Positions 51,163 through 59,920 are shown, counted from the stretch's first letter. The stretch is 64,000 bases of DNA from Pseudomonas sp. CCC3.1 (GCF_034347405.1 NZ_CP133778.1:5430501-5494500), one strand, 5' to 3'. The notes: generated from the sequence alone by a model not told the origin. Translations and numbers: made by a program.

Positions 51163-51396
51163 TCAGGTGTCGTTTTTCTGGTAGATGATCTTCTTGGTGC
51201 CGTTTTCGCACGAGCCGACCACCAGATTCTGATCGTGTACTTCGTCATTGGTCACGATTTCGAGCGTATAAGACGACACGTTGTTGGCTTGAATCTTGGT
51301 TTCGATTTCAGCCTTCAACTCTTCGCAGGGCTTGGGCGCGGCCAGCACCGAGGGGGTGAGGGCGCAAGCGATAACCGCTAAAGCAAAACGTTTCAT
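51163..51396 (-). CDS. Exported DUF1161 protein, copy 1
   Basis: The 77-residue protein has a signal peptide (cleaved near VLAA-PK) and a small DUF1161 domain with two conserved cysteines (PCEELKAEIETKI and VVGSCENGTKKIIY), likely a disulfide pair. A second, related copy (53264-53488) lies 1.9 kb away on the same strand. Function is unknown. Confidence 0.88.
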   Translation of the reverse strand: MKRFALAVIACALTPSVLAAPKPCEELKAEIETKIQANNVSSYTLEIVTNDEVHDQNLVVGSCENGTKKIIYQKNDT

Positions 51397-51498
51397 GGTG
51401 AGACTCCCTTCATTCAGTACGCAACGTCAGGGTATGACGCCAGTGGCGATCATTCGATCACATTGTGTGCGATGTGCGAACTGTCCGGGCTAACGCCA

Positions 51499-51519
51499 CC
51501 CCGCTCGTCGCGAGCGGGG
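51499..51519 (-). terminator. GC-rich hairpin after osmC
   Basis: CCCCGCTCG and CGAGCGGGG around a TCG loop. It begins 16 bases downstream of the osmC stop on the minus strand, but no T-run follows, so as a terminator it is weak. Confidence 0.45.
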
Positions 51520-51535
51520 CGTGCGGTTACTTCAA

Positions 51536-51967
51536 TTACGCCACCAAGGTCGCGTCGAGGGTGATTTTAGCGTTCAGCACCTTGGACACCGGGCAGCCTT
51601 CTTTGGCCTTTGTGGTCAGCTCTGTAAATTGTTCCTGGCTCGCGCCCGGCACTTTGGCTTTGAGGATCAGATGCACCGCCGTGATCGCAAAACCGCCGTC
51701 TACCTGATCCAGCGTGACCTCGGCGGTGGTGTCGATGCTGTCAGCCTTGAGCCCGGCATCGCCCAGGATCATCGACAGCGCCATGGAAAAACACCCGGCA
51801 TGCGCCGCGCCAATCAGTTCTTCAGGGTTGGTGCCCTTGCCGCCTTCAAAGCGTGCCTTGAAGCCATACGGAGCTTCACGCAGTACGCCGGTCTCAGTCG
51901 AGATGGAGCCAATGCCGGTCTTAAGGTCGCCTGCCCAATGAGCCGATGCTTTCTTTTTAATACTCAT
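51536..51967 (-). CDS. osmC: OsmC-family organic hydroperoxide reductase
   Basis: A 143-residue OsmC peroxidase with the two active cysteines C59 (AAHAGCFSMAL) and C124 (KEGCPVSKV) at the E. coli OsmC positions, and the ligand-activating Arg in VLREAPYGFKARF. It reduces organic hydroperoxides with thiols and is often osmotically induced. ATG 51967 is chosen: the upstream ATG at 52000 lacks conserved residues. GGAGG lies eight bases before the start. Confidence 0.93.
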   Translation of the reverse strand: MSIKKKASAHWAGDLKTGIGSISTETGVLREAPYGFKARFEGGKGTNPEELIGAAHAGCFSMALSMILGDAGLKADSIDTTAEVTLDQVDGGFAITAVHLILKAKVPGASQEQFTELTTKAKEGCPVSKVLNAKITLDATLVA

Positions 51968-52180
51968 GCGTGCCTCCTGAAAACGGCGTGAAGGTTTCAC
52001 GCCTGATGGGAGTTGTGAGAGTAGTTGGCTTCTGAAAGTTCAGCCTGTCGGACAAATCGCACTTTTTAGTAGTCCAAATCATCGATGCCATTGAAACTCG
52101 GGTATATGCCCATATTGCTGTAATCACTGGCGGGTTTTGGCGAGTGCCCAAATCTGCATCCCACTTGGAGTAGCCGGCTG

Positions 52181-53185
52181 ATGAAACGCTTGTCTGATGT
52201 CAAATTCTCGACCCTCGATCTGGTGCCTGTGCGCGAAAACGGCAGCGCGGCCCAGTCGTTGCACAACTCGCTGGATTTGGCCCAACACGTCGAAAAGTTC
52301 GGCTATAACCGCTTTTGGGTGGCTGAACACCACAACATGGACGGCATCGCCAGTTCGGCCACGTCGGTCTTGATTGGCTATCTGGCCGGTGGCACGTCGA
52401 CTATTCGCGTCGGCTCGGGCGGGGTGATGCTGCCCAACCATGCGCCGCTGGTGATTGCCGAGCAGTTCGGAACGCTCGAAAGCCTGTATCCGGGTCGCAT
52501 CGATCTGGGCCTTGGCCGCGCGCCGGGCTCCGACCAGATGACCGCCCGCGCCCTGCGCCGTGAGCGCTCGGGCAGCGCCGATGACTTCCCGCAAGACGTG
52601 GCCGAACTGATGCGCTATCTGGGCCCGCGCACTCCGGATCAACGCGTGATCGCCATGCCCGGCACGGGCACCAACGTCCCGGTATGGTTGCTGGGTTCCA
52701 GTCTGTTCAGTGCACAACTGGCCGGTGAGCGCGGCTTGCCGTATGCCTTCGCCTCACATTTCGCCCCGCGCTTGATGCACGAAGCGATCCGCGTCTACCG
52801 CAATCACTTCAAGCCGTCGGCGGTACTCGACAAGCCGTACGTGATGCTGGGTGTGCCATTGGTCGCGGCCGATACCGATGAGCAGGCTGACTACCTGTCC
52901 ACGTCCGTGTTGCAACGGATCCTGGCGCTGATGCGTGGGCAAAGCCTGGTGCAGCGCGCGCCGGTCAAGACCATGGACGGCCTGTGGTTGCCACACGAGA
53001 AAGAGGCGGTGATGAGCTTTTTGGGCCTGGCGATGATCGGCAGCCCGGAGAAAATCCGCGCCAAGCTGCAGGTTCTGGTTGAGCAGACTCAAGCCGATGA
53101 GCTGATCTTTACCTGTGACTTGTATGAGCATGCAGACCGCATTCACTCCTACGAACTGCTGTCGCAAGTCATGAAAGGGTCCTAA
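52181..53185 (+). CDS. LLM-class flavin-dependent oxidoreductase
   Basis: The 334-residue protein has the bacterial luciferase-like TIM-barrel. It belongs to the YhbW-like group without a lid domain. Typical stretches are NRFWVAEHHNMDGIASSATSVLIG, RVGSGGVMLPNHAPLVIAEQFG, LYPGRIDLGLGRAPGSD and LLGSSLFSAQLA. These proteins use FMNH2, but the natural substrate of this group is unknown. It is transcribed alone and divergent from osmC. Confidence 0.9.
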   Translation: MKRLSDVKFSTLDLVPVRENGSAAQSLHNSLDLAQHVEKFGYNRFWVAEHHNMDGIASSATSVLIGYLAGGTSTIRVGSGGVMLPNHAPLVIAEQFGTLESLYPGRIDLGLGRAPGSDQMTARALRRERSGSADDFPQDVAELMRYLGPRTPDQRVIAMPGTGTNVPVWLLGSSLFSAQLAGERGLPYAFASHFAPRLMHEAIRVYRNHFKPSAVLDKPYVMLGVPLVAADTDEQADYLSTSVLQRILALMRGQSLVQRAPVKTMDGLWLPHEKEAVMSFLGLAMIGSPEKIRAKLQVLVEQTQADELIFTCDLYEHADRIHSYELLSQVMKGS

Positions 53186-53193
53186 ACCGCTTC

Positions 53194-53260
53194 TGTAGGA
53201 GCGAGCTTGTCTCGCGATCTTTTGATCATTGAAAAGATCGCGAGCAAGCCCGCTCCCACA
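53194..53260. repeat. Chimeric family A/B palindromic repeat
   Basis: The left arm is the family A type (TGTAGGAGCGAGCTTGTCTC), while the right arm ends in the family B type (GAGCAAGCCCGCTCCCACA). The stem is therefore imperfect at several positions but still pairs over most of its length. Confidence 0.8.
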
Positions 53261-53263
53261 GAA

Positions 53264-53488
53264 TCAGCCGCGCTTGTAGACGATGTCTTTGGTGCCGCCT
53301 TCGCAGGAGCCCACGACTTTTCCGTCAGCCGAAGCGCCTTTGTCGACGACTTCCAGCGAGTAATGCGGGACGTTTTTGGCATCAATCTTCGCGGCGATTT
53401 CGCTTTTCAGTTCTTCGCAAGGCTTGCCCGCTGCGAAGGCAGTGCCTGCAAGACTCAGTAAACCTATAGCCACTAAAATCTTTTTCAT
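53264..53488 (-). CDS. Exported DUF1161 protein, copy 2
   Basis: A 74-residue paralogue of the gene at 51163, with signal peptide (cleaved near AFAA-GK), the cysteine motif PCEELKSEIAAKI and VVGSCEGGTKDIVYKRG. The spacing of conserved residues is the same, and the family repeat abuts its 3' end. It sits between the LLM gene and dodecin. Confidence 0.88.
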   Translation of the reverse strand: MKKILVAIGLLSLAGTAFAAGKPCEELKSEIAAKIDAKNVPHYSLEVVDKGASADGKVVGSCEGGTKDIVYKRG

Positions 53489-53509
53489 CGGTCAGATCCC
53501 CAGATCAAA

Positions 53510-53546
53510 ACAAAAAGGGTGCGACACGCTTGACCACGTCGCACCC
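53510..53546 (-). terminator. Terminator downstream of dodecin
   Basis: On the minus strand GGGTGCGAC pairs with GTCGCACCC over a 12-base loop, then TTTTTG follows. It lies 64 bases after the dodecin stop and just before the DUF1161 gene start. Confidence 0.8.
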
Positions 53547-53609
53547 AGACGGTGTAGCGGACTTTATGGCAAACGGCCAGTCCGTAAGTTCAAAAAGACG
53601 TTCTGTGTC

Positions 53610-53825
53610 TTAGCTGCTGGCAATCCGGAAACCGACCTTGAGCGTGACCTGGTAGTGCGCCACCTTGCCGTCTTTGATGTGCCCGCGGGTGTCGATGACT
53701 TCGAACCATTCCAGGTGCTTGATGCTTTTGTTGGCCTCGGCCAGTGCATTCGCGATGGCGTCTTCTATGCTGCTCGGGGACGAGCCTACGAGTTCGATTT
53801 TCTTGTAGGTGTGATGGTCAGACAT
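53610..53825 (-). CDS. Dodecin, flavin-storage protein
   Basis: A 71-residue dodecin, the usual length, with a beta-alpha-beta-beta fold: YKKIELVGSSPSSIEDAI, then a helix, then EWFEVIDTRGHIKDGKVAHYQVTLKVGFRI. The tryptophan in HLEWFEV stacks on the bound flavin. It assembles as a dodecamer and stores flavins or coenzyme A. It is monocistronic. Confidence 0.93.
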   Translation of the reverse strand: MSDHHTYKKIELVGSSPSSIEDAIANALAEANKSIKHLEWFEVIDTRGHIKDGKVAHYQVTLKVGFRIASS

Positions 53826-53981
53826 AACGTTCTCCTTTTGTCGTAGATCAAAGCCTAGCAGCGAATCTGCTGAATACTTCGTGGGCTGTTCAAAAGGAAA
53901 AGTTCAGGTTTTTTGCACTTTTGAGAAACGCCGGAGTCGGACTTAACACGCACCCTCACTCATCAATGCAGGAGAGCCCTA

Positions 53982-54308
53982 ATGGCTAGCAATTCTCTAC
54001 GTAAAGCCTCATTGCAAAGCATGGAAGCAGAGATCGAGAGCCTGCTCAAGTCTCTGGAAAGCCTTAAGCACGACGCTTCAGACGAGTCCAAGAAAACCCT
54101 TGGTGCCCTCAAAAATAACGCTGAGAACGCACTGAAACACTCGCGCCACCTGCTCAGCGACGCGTACGAAGAAGTGAAAGACAAGACGCGCGAAACCGCG
54201 ATTGCTACCCGTGAATACGCTCAAGAGCACCCGTATGCCACCGCAGGTGTTGCGATTGGCGCGCTGGGTCTGTTGGCTGCATTTGTCCTGTGCAAACGCG
54301 GCAACTAA
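53982..54308 (+). CDS. ElaB/YqjD/DUF883 family membrane-anchored protein
   Basis: The 108-residue protein has a long amphipathic helix region (about 5-80, rich in Glu, Lys and Ala) and a C-terminal membrane segment with GVAIGALGLLAAFVLCKRG. ElaB/YqjD proteins anchor at the inner membrane through the tail, and some bind ribosomes in stationary phase. GGAGAG seven bases before the start fits a ribosome site. Its stop overlaps the convergent trpI stop by four bases. Confidence 0.9.
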   Translation: MASNSLRKASLQSMEAEIESLLKSLESLKHDASDESKKTLGALKNNAENALKHSRHLLSDAYEEVKDKTRETAIATREYAQEHPYATAGVAIGALGLLAAFVLCKRGN

Positions 54309-55201
54309 ACAGCGCCACGCGCAAGCTCAGCCTTGAGCCATTGCGCCAGTTGCCGAGCGCGCCCGTCTGCGGCGCGCTTGGGCAGCCATAACGCCAACTG
54401 CGCCGGGGTTTCCTTGAAGCCCCACGGCGCAGCCAGGCGTCCGGCCCGCAGGTCTTCAGCCACCAACGGCTCGGGGGCAATCGCCACCCCCAATCCCGCC
54501 ACCGCTGCTTCGAGCAAGTAATACAAATGCTCAAAGCCTTGCCCGTATTTCAACGCCTTGGCATCGATAGCGTTTTGCTGTGCCCAGCTCGGCCACGCCT
54601 GTGGGCGCGAGGTGGTGTGCAGTAAAGGCTCATCTAGCAGGGCGCTGACGGGCGCCTGGCACAAGCGCGGGTAATGGGCGTAACGCGGGCTCAGCACCGG
54701 GCCGATGCGCTCGCTGGCCAATTCGTACACCTGCATGTCGGCGGGCCATGGCGGCTCGGCAAACACCAGCAGGGCGTCTAGCCCCGGGCGGCGCGGGTCC
54801 AGGTCACCTTCACCGGCCGATAAGTGCAGGCGCAGGTCTGGCAAGTCGGCATTCAAACGGCCCAGGCGCGGAATAAACCATCGCGCGAGCAAACTGCCCG
54901 AACAGCCGAGCACAAACGGCGCGTCGATATGGCTTTGCGTGAGTTCAGTGCATACGTTGCGCAAGCGGTCGAAGGCTTCAGCGCTGGCATCGCGCAGGCG
55001 AATACCGGCCTCTGTCAGCTTCAGACCGCGACCTTCCTTGACGAACAGACTCACGCCCAAGTGTTCTTCCAGCACTTTGAGTTGCCGACTAACGGCGCCG
55101 TGGGTGACGTTAAGCTGCTCAGCCGCCTGGCTGACGCTGTTCAGGCGGGCGGTGGCTTCGAACGCGCGCAGGGCGTTCAGAGGGGGAAGGTCGCGGTTCA
55201 T
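54305..55201 (-). CDS. trpI: LysR-type activator of trpBA, TrpI
   Basis: The 298-residue LysR protein has an N-terminal winged helix-turn-helix (about 1-65, LPPLNALRAFEATARLNSVSQAAEQLNVTHGAVSRQL) and an effector domain (about 90-298). It is divergent from trpBA with a 113-base gap, the standard arrangement in Pseudomonas. It activates trpBA in response to indoleglycerol phosphate. A candidate half-palindromic site lies at 55208-55224. Confidence 0.95.
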   Translation of the reverse strand: MNRDLPPLNALRAFEATARLNSVSQAAEQLNVTHGAVSRQLKVLEEHLGVSLFVKEGRGLKLTEAGIRLRDASAEAFDRLRNVCTELTQSHIDAPFVLGCSGSLLARWFIPRLGRLNADLPDLRLHLSAGEGDLDPRRPGLDALLVFAEPPWPADMQVYELASERIGPVLSPRYAHYPRLCQAPVSALLDEPLLHTTSRPQAWPSWAQQNAIDAKALKYGQGFEHLYYLLEAAVAGLGVAIAPEPLVAEDLRAGRLAAPWGFKETPAQLALWLPKRAADGRARQLAQWLKAELARGAV

Positions 55202-55207
55202 GGTATC

Positions 55208-55224
55208 TGTGAGTTTTCCTGACA
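55208..55224. promoter_or_regulatory. Candidate TrpI binding site
   Basis: The stretch TGTGAGTTTTCCTGACA has near-palindromic ends (GTGAG and CTGAC around TTTTC), of the type described for TrpI site I between trpI and trpBA. It lies eight bases from the trpI start. Confidence 0.55.
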
Positions 55225-55314
55225 GGTTGCGGCGATCTTATCGGTTTTCATCCTGCGCTGTCGCGGGTAAAGTCAGGCCCATCGACCTTCGCACCTCTTT
55301 ACCTGGAGCGTCAC

Positions 55315-56535
55315 ATGACTCAATCCACATTGCGTAACGGCCCGGACGACAATGGCCTGTTCGGCTCATTCGGCGGCCGTTACGTCGCTGAAACCCTGAT
55401 GCCACTGATCCTTGACCTGGACCGTGAATACGAACTGGCCAAGACCGACCCTGAGTTCATCAAAGAGCTGGCCTACTTCCAGCGCGACTACGTGGGCCGT
55501 CCAAGCCCGCTGTACTTCGCCGAGCGCCTGACCGAATTCTGTGGTGGCGCCAAGATTTACCTCAAGCGCGAAGAGCTGAACCACACCGGCGCACACAAGA
55601 TCAACAACTGCATCGGCCAGATCCTGCTGGCGCGGCGCATGGGCAAAAAACGCATCATCGCCGAGACTGGCGCAGGCATGCACGGCGTGGCGACGGCCAC
55701 CGTGGCGGCGCGTTTTGGCCTGCAATGCGTGATCTACATGGGCACCACCGACATCGAGCGCCAACAGGCCAACGTGTTCCGCATGAAACTGCTGGGCGCC
55801 GAAGTGATCCCGGTCGTGGCTGGCACGGGCACCCTCAAGGACGCGATGAACGAAGCGTTGCGCGACTGGGTGACCAACGTCGACAGCACGTTCTACCTGA
55901 TCGGCACCGTGGCCGGGCCACACCCTTACCCTGCGATGGTGCGCGATTTCCAGGCCGTGATCGGCAAGGAAACCCGCGACCAGATGCAAGCCCAGGAAGG
56001 CCGTCTGCCGGACAGCCTGGTGGCGTGCATCGGCGGCGGCTCCAACGCGATGGGCCTGTTCCATCCGTTTCTGGATGACACCAGCGTTGAGATCATCGGT
56101 GTTGAAGCGGCCGGTTACGGCATTGAAACCGGCAAACACGCGGCCAGCCTCAATGGCGGCGAGCCGGGCGTGTTGCACGGCAACCGGACGTTCCTGCTGC
56201 AAGACGACGATGGCCAGATCATCGACGCCCACTCCATCTCGGCGGGCCTCGACTATCCGGGCATTGGTCCGGAACACGCGTGGTTGCACGACATTGGCCG
56301 GGTTGAATACACCTCGGTGACTGACGAAGAAGCCCTCGATGCGTTCCACAAATGCTGCCGCCTTGAAGGCATCATCCCGGCCCTTGAAAGCGCCCACGCC
56401 CTGGCCGAAGTGTTCAAGCGTGCACCCACCCTGCCAGCCGATCACCTGATGGTGGTCAACCTCTCTGGCCGAGGTGACAAAGACATGCAAACCGTGATGC
56501 ACCACGTCGAACAGTCCCAGCAGGAGAAACACTGA
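55315..56535 (+). CDS. trpB: Tryptophan synthase beta subunit TrpB
   Basis: A 406-residue PLP enzyme that joins indole and serine. PLP lysine is K95 (HTGAHKINNC), and the glycine-rich phosphate site GGGSNAMG lies near 239-246. Length and motifs are standard. The stop overlaps the trpA start by one base. Confidence 0.97.
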   Translation: MTQSTLRNGPDDNGLFGSFGGRYVAETLMPLILDLDREYELAKTDPEFIKELAYFQRDYVGRPSPLYFAERLTEFCGGAKIYLKREELNHTGAHKINNCIGQILLARRMGKKRIIAETGAGMHGVATATVAARFGLQCVIYMGTTDIERQQANVFRMKLLGAEVIPVVAGTGTLKDAMNEALRDWVTNVDSTFYLIGTVAGPHPYPAMVRDFQAVIGKETRDQMQAQEGRLPDSLVACIGGGSNAMGLFHPFLDDTSVEIIGVEAAGYGIETGKHAASLNGGEPGVLHGNRTFLLQDDDGQIIDAHSISAGLDYPGIGPEHAWLHDIGRVEYTSVTDEEALDAFHKCCRLEGIIPALESAHALAEVFKRAPTLPADHLMVVNLSGRGDKDMQTVMHHVEQSQQEKH

Positions 56536-57341
56536 TGAGCCGCCTGCAAACGCGTTTTACCGAACTCAAAGAACAGAACCGCGCCGCGCTGGTCACGTTC
56601 ATCACCGCCGGTGATCCGGACTACGCCACCTCGCTGGCGATCCTCAAGGGCCTGCCTGCTGCGGGCGCTGACGTGATCGAGTTGGGCATGCCCTTCACCG
56701 ATCCGATGGCGGATGGTCCGGCGATTCAGCTGGCCAACATTCGTGCGCTGGGTGCCAAACAGAATTTGGCGAAAACCCTGCAAATGGTCCGCGAGTTCCG
56801 TGAAGGCAACAGCGACACGCCGCTGGTGCTGATGGGCTACTTCAACCCGATCCACCATTACGGTGTGCCTACATTCATCGCCGAAGCCAAGGCGGCGGGC
56901 GTGGACGGCCTGATCGTGGTCGACATGCCGCCTGAGCACAACTCAGAACTGTGCGATCCGGCGCAAGCAGCAGGCTTGGACTTTATCCGCCTGACCACCC
57001 CGACCACCGACGACGTGCGCTTGCCTAAAGTGCTCAATGGCAGCTCGGGCTTCGTGTACTACGTGTCGGTGGCTGGCGTGACGGGTGCAGGTTCTGCGAC
57101 CACCGAACAAGTGAGCGAAGCGATTGCGCGACTGCGTCGTCACACCGACTTGCCGATCAGCGTAGGTTTCGGGATTCGCACCCCGGAGCAAGCGGCCGCC
57201 ATTGCGCGACTCGCGGACGGTGTAGTGGTGGGCTCGGCGTTGATCGACAAGATTGAAAATGCCGCCACGCCTGAGCAGGCAGTGGATGGCGTGCTGAGCT
57301 TGTGCGCGGCACTGGCAGAAGGCGTGCGTACCGCGCGCTAG
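56535..57341 (+). CDS. trpA: Tryptophan synthase alpha subunit TrpA
   Basis: The 268-residue TIM-barrel cleaves indoleglycerol phosphate to indole and glyceraldehyde 3-phosphate. Catalytic Glu and Asp lie in DVIELGMPFTDPMADGP (about 45-61). Phosphate-binding loops are VGFGIRTPEQ and GVVVGSALID. It is coupled to trpB through TGATG. A family D repeat follows 27 bases after the stop. Confidence 0.97.
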   Translation: MSRLQTRFTELKEQNRAALVTFITAGDPDYATSLAILKGLPAAGADVIELGMPFTDPMADGPAIQLANIRALGAKQNLAKTLQMVREFREGNSDTPLVLMGYFNPIHHYGVPTFIAEAKAAGVDGLIVVDMPPEHNSELCDPAQAAGLDFIRLTTPTTDDVRLPKVLNGSSGFVYYVSVAGVTGAGSATTEQVSEAIARLRRHTDLPISVGFGIRTPEQAAAIARLADGVVVGSALIDKIENAATPEQAVDGVLSLCAALAEGVRTAR

Positions 57342-57367
57342 AGCGCCGTACACAATTACGAAGCCTC

Positions 57368-57514
57368 GTAGCAGTTGCCGAGCTCTGCGAGGCTACGTCC
57401 GGCTGCGCAGCAGTCGTAGAATCAAGCGCTGCGGTATGTCAGTTAAACCCTGCGCTTAGTGTTTACGATCGCTTCGCAATCGGACGTAGCCTCGCAGGCT
57501 CGGCAACTGCTACG
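57368..57514. repeat. Family D long inverted repeat, copy 3
   Basis: About 147 bases, from CGTAGCAGTTGCCGAGCTCTGCGAGG to CCTCGCAGGCTCGGCAACTGCTACG. Compared with the copy at 50458 it differs at a few positions only (for example CTCTGCG for CCTGCG). It fills the space between trpA and the convergent serine acetyltransferase gene. Confidence 0.88.
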
Positions 57515-57522
57515 AAATCCTC

Positions 57523-58449
57523 TTACTTCTGTGTCCCGTCATCGTGTTGCAGGTTGGCCTGGGTCAGGTTGCAACCCGCTGGCACGCTGCGCGTCAGCCA
57601 GACGTTACCGCCAATGGTCGAACCCTTGCCGATGGTGATGCGCCCCAGAATGGTCGCCCCGGCGTAGATCACCACGTCGTCTTCAACAATCGGGTGGCGC
57701 GGGTGGCCTTTTTGCAGTTGGCCAGATTCGTCCGCCGGGAAGCGTTTGGCGCCCAAGGTCACTGCCTGGTAGATACGCACACGTTCGCCGATGATCGCGG
57801 TTTCACCAATCACTACGCCTGTTCCATGGTCGATAAAGAAGCTGCGGCCAATCTGCGCGCCAGGGTGGATGTCGATACCCGTGGATGAGTGCGCGATTTC
57901 AGCGCTGATGCGCGCCAGCAACGGCAACCCGGCACGGTACATGTGGTGCGCCAGTCGGTGATGGATCACCGCCAGGATGCCCGGGTAGCACAACAGCACT
58001 TCATCAACACTGCGCGCCGCCGGGTCGCCGTGGTAGGCGGCCAGTACGTCGGTGTCGAGGATGCTGCGCAGGCGTGGCAAGGCCAGGGCAAAGTCCTGGA
58101 TCAAAATGGTCGCCGTGGCATCGACGCCGTCATCGGGCAGACCCGCCTGGCGCGCGGCATAGCGCAGTTCCAGGCGGGCCTGAGCCAGCAGCGCGTTGAG
58201 CGCTACGTCCAAGGTGTGACCAACGTAGAAGTCTTCGCTCTCTTCGCGAAGGTCGACCGGGCCCAGGCGCATCGGGAACAACGCGCCGCACAGGGCTTCA
58301 AGAATCTCGGCCATCGCGGCACGTGACGGCAGCTCACGGCCTCCCAACTCACCGCTGACCCGCCCGTTTTGCGTCCGCCACTGATTACGGGCGGTGCGCA
58401 ACTGGCTGACGATGGTTTGCAATTGCCAAGGATTGGAACGATCACTCAC
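57523..58449 (-). CDS. epsC: Serine O-acetyltransferase EpsC (long form)
   Basis: A 308-residue serine acetyltransferase that makes O-acetylserine for cysteine synthesis. The N-terminal helical part (about 1-160) precedes the left-handed beta-helix (about 185-290), with HSSTGIDIHPGAQIGRSFFIDHGTGVVIGE holding the catalytic Asp and His. It has an extra N-terminal arm and no typical C-terminal -I tail (ending QHDDGTQK), so it is the long EpsC/SrpH form rather than the short CysE. Sensitivity to cysteine feedback cannot be read. Confidence 0.88.
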   Translation of the reverse strand: MSDRSNPWQLQTIVSQLRTARNQWRTQNGRVSGELGGRELPSRAAMAEILEALCGALFPMRLGPVDLREESEDFYVGHTLDVALNALLAQARLELRYAARQAGLPDDGVDATATILIQDFALALPRLRSILDTDVLAAYHGDPAARSVDEVLLCYPGILAVIHHRLAHHMYRAGLPLLARISAEIAHSSTGIDIHPGAQIGRSFFIDHGTGVVIGETAIIGERVRIYQAVTLGAKRFPADESGQLQKGHPRHPIVEDDVVIYAGATILGRITIGKGSTIGGNVWLTRSVPAGCNLTQANLQHDDGTQK

Positions 58450-58543
58450 GATGAATTCTCCGCACGCTGGCGGCTGATCGATCAGCCGCGAATTGGCAAT
58501 GATTTTACGGTATCAAACAGTTTCAGACTCGGCCAATTAAAGC

Positions 58544-59920
58544 TTAACGCCGACGCCAGACGCGCCAGCCCAGTGCAATCAGTAGCAGTACGCCCAGCGC
58601 GACGCCAATCGCCACGCTCAGGGTGTTGTAGCTGAACAAGGGCTTTTCGATGCGCACGTAGCCCGGCTCGGCGAACAACTGGCGCAGCGCGGCATTGGCT
58701 TGCTCAAGCGTCACGGCCTGCAAGCGTTTGGACGGGTCGGCGAAACGGCCATTGTCGTAATCGCCCAAGGCGCTCCAGTAGTAGTCGGCCAAAGCACTGT
58801 TGCCTTGTACGGCCCAGGCCTGGCGCACCACGGCCGCATTTTTGAGGCGATTAAAGACGTCTGGATCAAGGCCGTCCTTGAGTAAGTGCGCCTTGAGTTG
58901 CGCCATGACCTGCTGGGCCTTTGATACGTCATCGCGAGCGAGGTCGGCATTCAGGCTTAAAAAGCCGACCCCGCCAAACACTTCACGCTCGGCCCAGGGC
59001 CCGTACGACAAACCGTGTTTGAGCCGCAGTTCGCTGTACAACGACCACTCCAGATAGTCACGCAGCAAGTCCCAGGTTTCATCGCTCTGGTCGTCGATCA
59101 CCGGTTCCGGCAACAGCCAGTGCAGTTTGGCGGTGTCGCCGACTACACCGCGCACCAAGGTGCGTTCGGTATCGGCTTTGGCTTCGATGTCCGGTAACGG
59201 CAGGTGCTCGCTGGGTTCAACCGGCTCAAGTGCGCCATACGTTCGCTCCAGATACGCCGGCAGCAAACGGTCAAGGTCACCGACCACAATCAGGGTCATG
59301 TTGTTGGGGGCGTACCAGGTGCTGCGCACGGCTTCGAGCTGTTGGCGTGTGAGGGCATGCACCTCGGCACGTTCGGCGCATTTGAGGCCCAACTCAACGG
59401 CCAATTGGTTGCTGGCGCTGTGGCCCAAGTCTTGGCGGTCGAGCCAGCGTTGCAAGTGCGAGTAATGGCCGCCGTCTTCGCGCTCAACCACGTGTTTGGC
59501 GTCACTGATGCGCTGTTCGGTCAGTTGTGTGCGGGTCAGCAGGCTCAGCAGCAGGTCGAGGATTTTGCGCTGGTTCTTCGCCGGGGCTTCGATCACAAAC
59601 GTGGTGTCAGCGTGGCTGGTGTAGGCGTTCCACTCACCACCCAGCGCCTGCATGCGCTCCTCCAGACCGCCTTCGCCGGTGTCGTCAATGCCGCTGAACA
59701 ATAGGTGTTCCAGCAGGTGCGGCAGTTGTTGATCACCGCAGCTGAAGTCATCCAGGCCCACGCCGACCACGAGTCGAATGGACACATGCCCACGTTCATA
59801 ACCGGGTTTGAGGATCAGTTGCAGGCCATTGGGCAGTTGATACCCCTCAACGCTGTAGCGGTCGAGGGCAAAGCTCTGAGCGGCACCAAGCAGCAAGCAG
59901 ATGAACAGCAGGCAACGCAT
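58544..59920 (-). CDS. Membrane-anchored M16 family zinc peptidase
   Basis: A 458-residue pitrilysin-family peptidase with a signal peptide (cleaved near QSFA-LD), the inverted zinc motif HLLEH (near residue 73-77) in PHLLEHLLFSGID, and the downstream Glu in the DAKHVVEREDGGHY region. A C-terminal transmembrane span with a basic end (VAIGVALGVLLLIALGWRVWRRR) anchors it. Pseudomonas usually has paired M16 genes; here only one is seen. ATG 59920 is chosen, since upstream residues lack a signal sequence. Substrate unknown. Confidence 0.85.
   Translation of the reverse strand: MRCLLFICLLLGAAQSFALDRYSVEGYQLPNGLQLILKPGYERGHVSIRLVVGVGLDDFSCGDQQLPHLLEHLLFSGIDDTGEGGLEERMQALGGEWNAYTSHADTTFVIEAPAKNQRKILDLLLSLLTRTQLTEQRISDAKHVVEREDGGHYSHLQRWLDRQDLGHSASNQLAVELGLKCAERAEVHALTRQQLEAVRSTWYAPNNMTLIVVGDLDRLLPAYLERTYGALEPVEPSEHLPLPDIEAKADTERTLVRGVVGDTAKLHWLLPEPVIDDQSDETWDLLRDYLEWSLYSELRLKHGLSYGPWAEREVFGGVGFLSLNADLARDDVSKAQQVMAQLKAHLLKDGLDPDVFNRLKNAAVVRQAWAVQGNSALADYYWSALGDYDNGRFADPSKRLQAVTLEQANAALRQLFAEPGYVRIEKPLFSYNTLSVAIGVALGVLLLIALGWRVWRRR

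Noticed and set aside
55366..56532. Long minus-strand open frame (388 residues) opposite trpB
   Set aside because: trpB is certain, and this frame is the high-GC shadow without ribosome site or recognisable domain.
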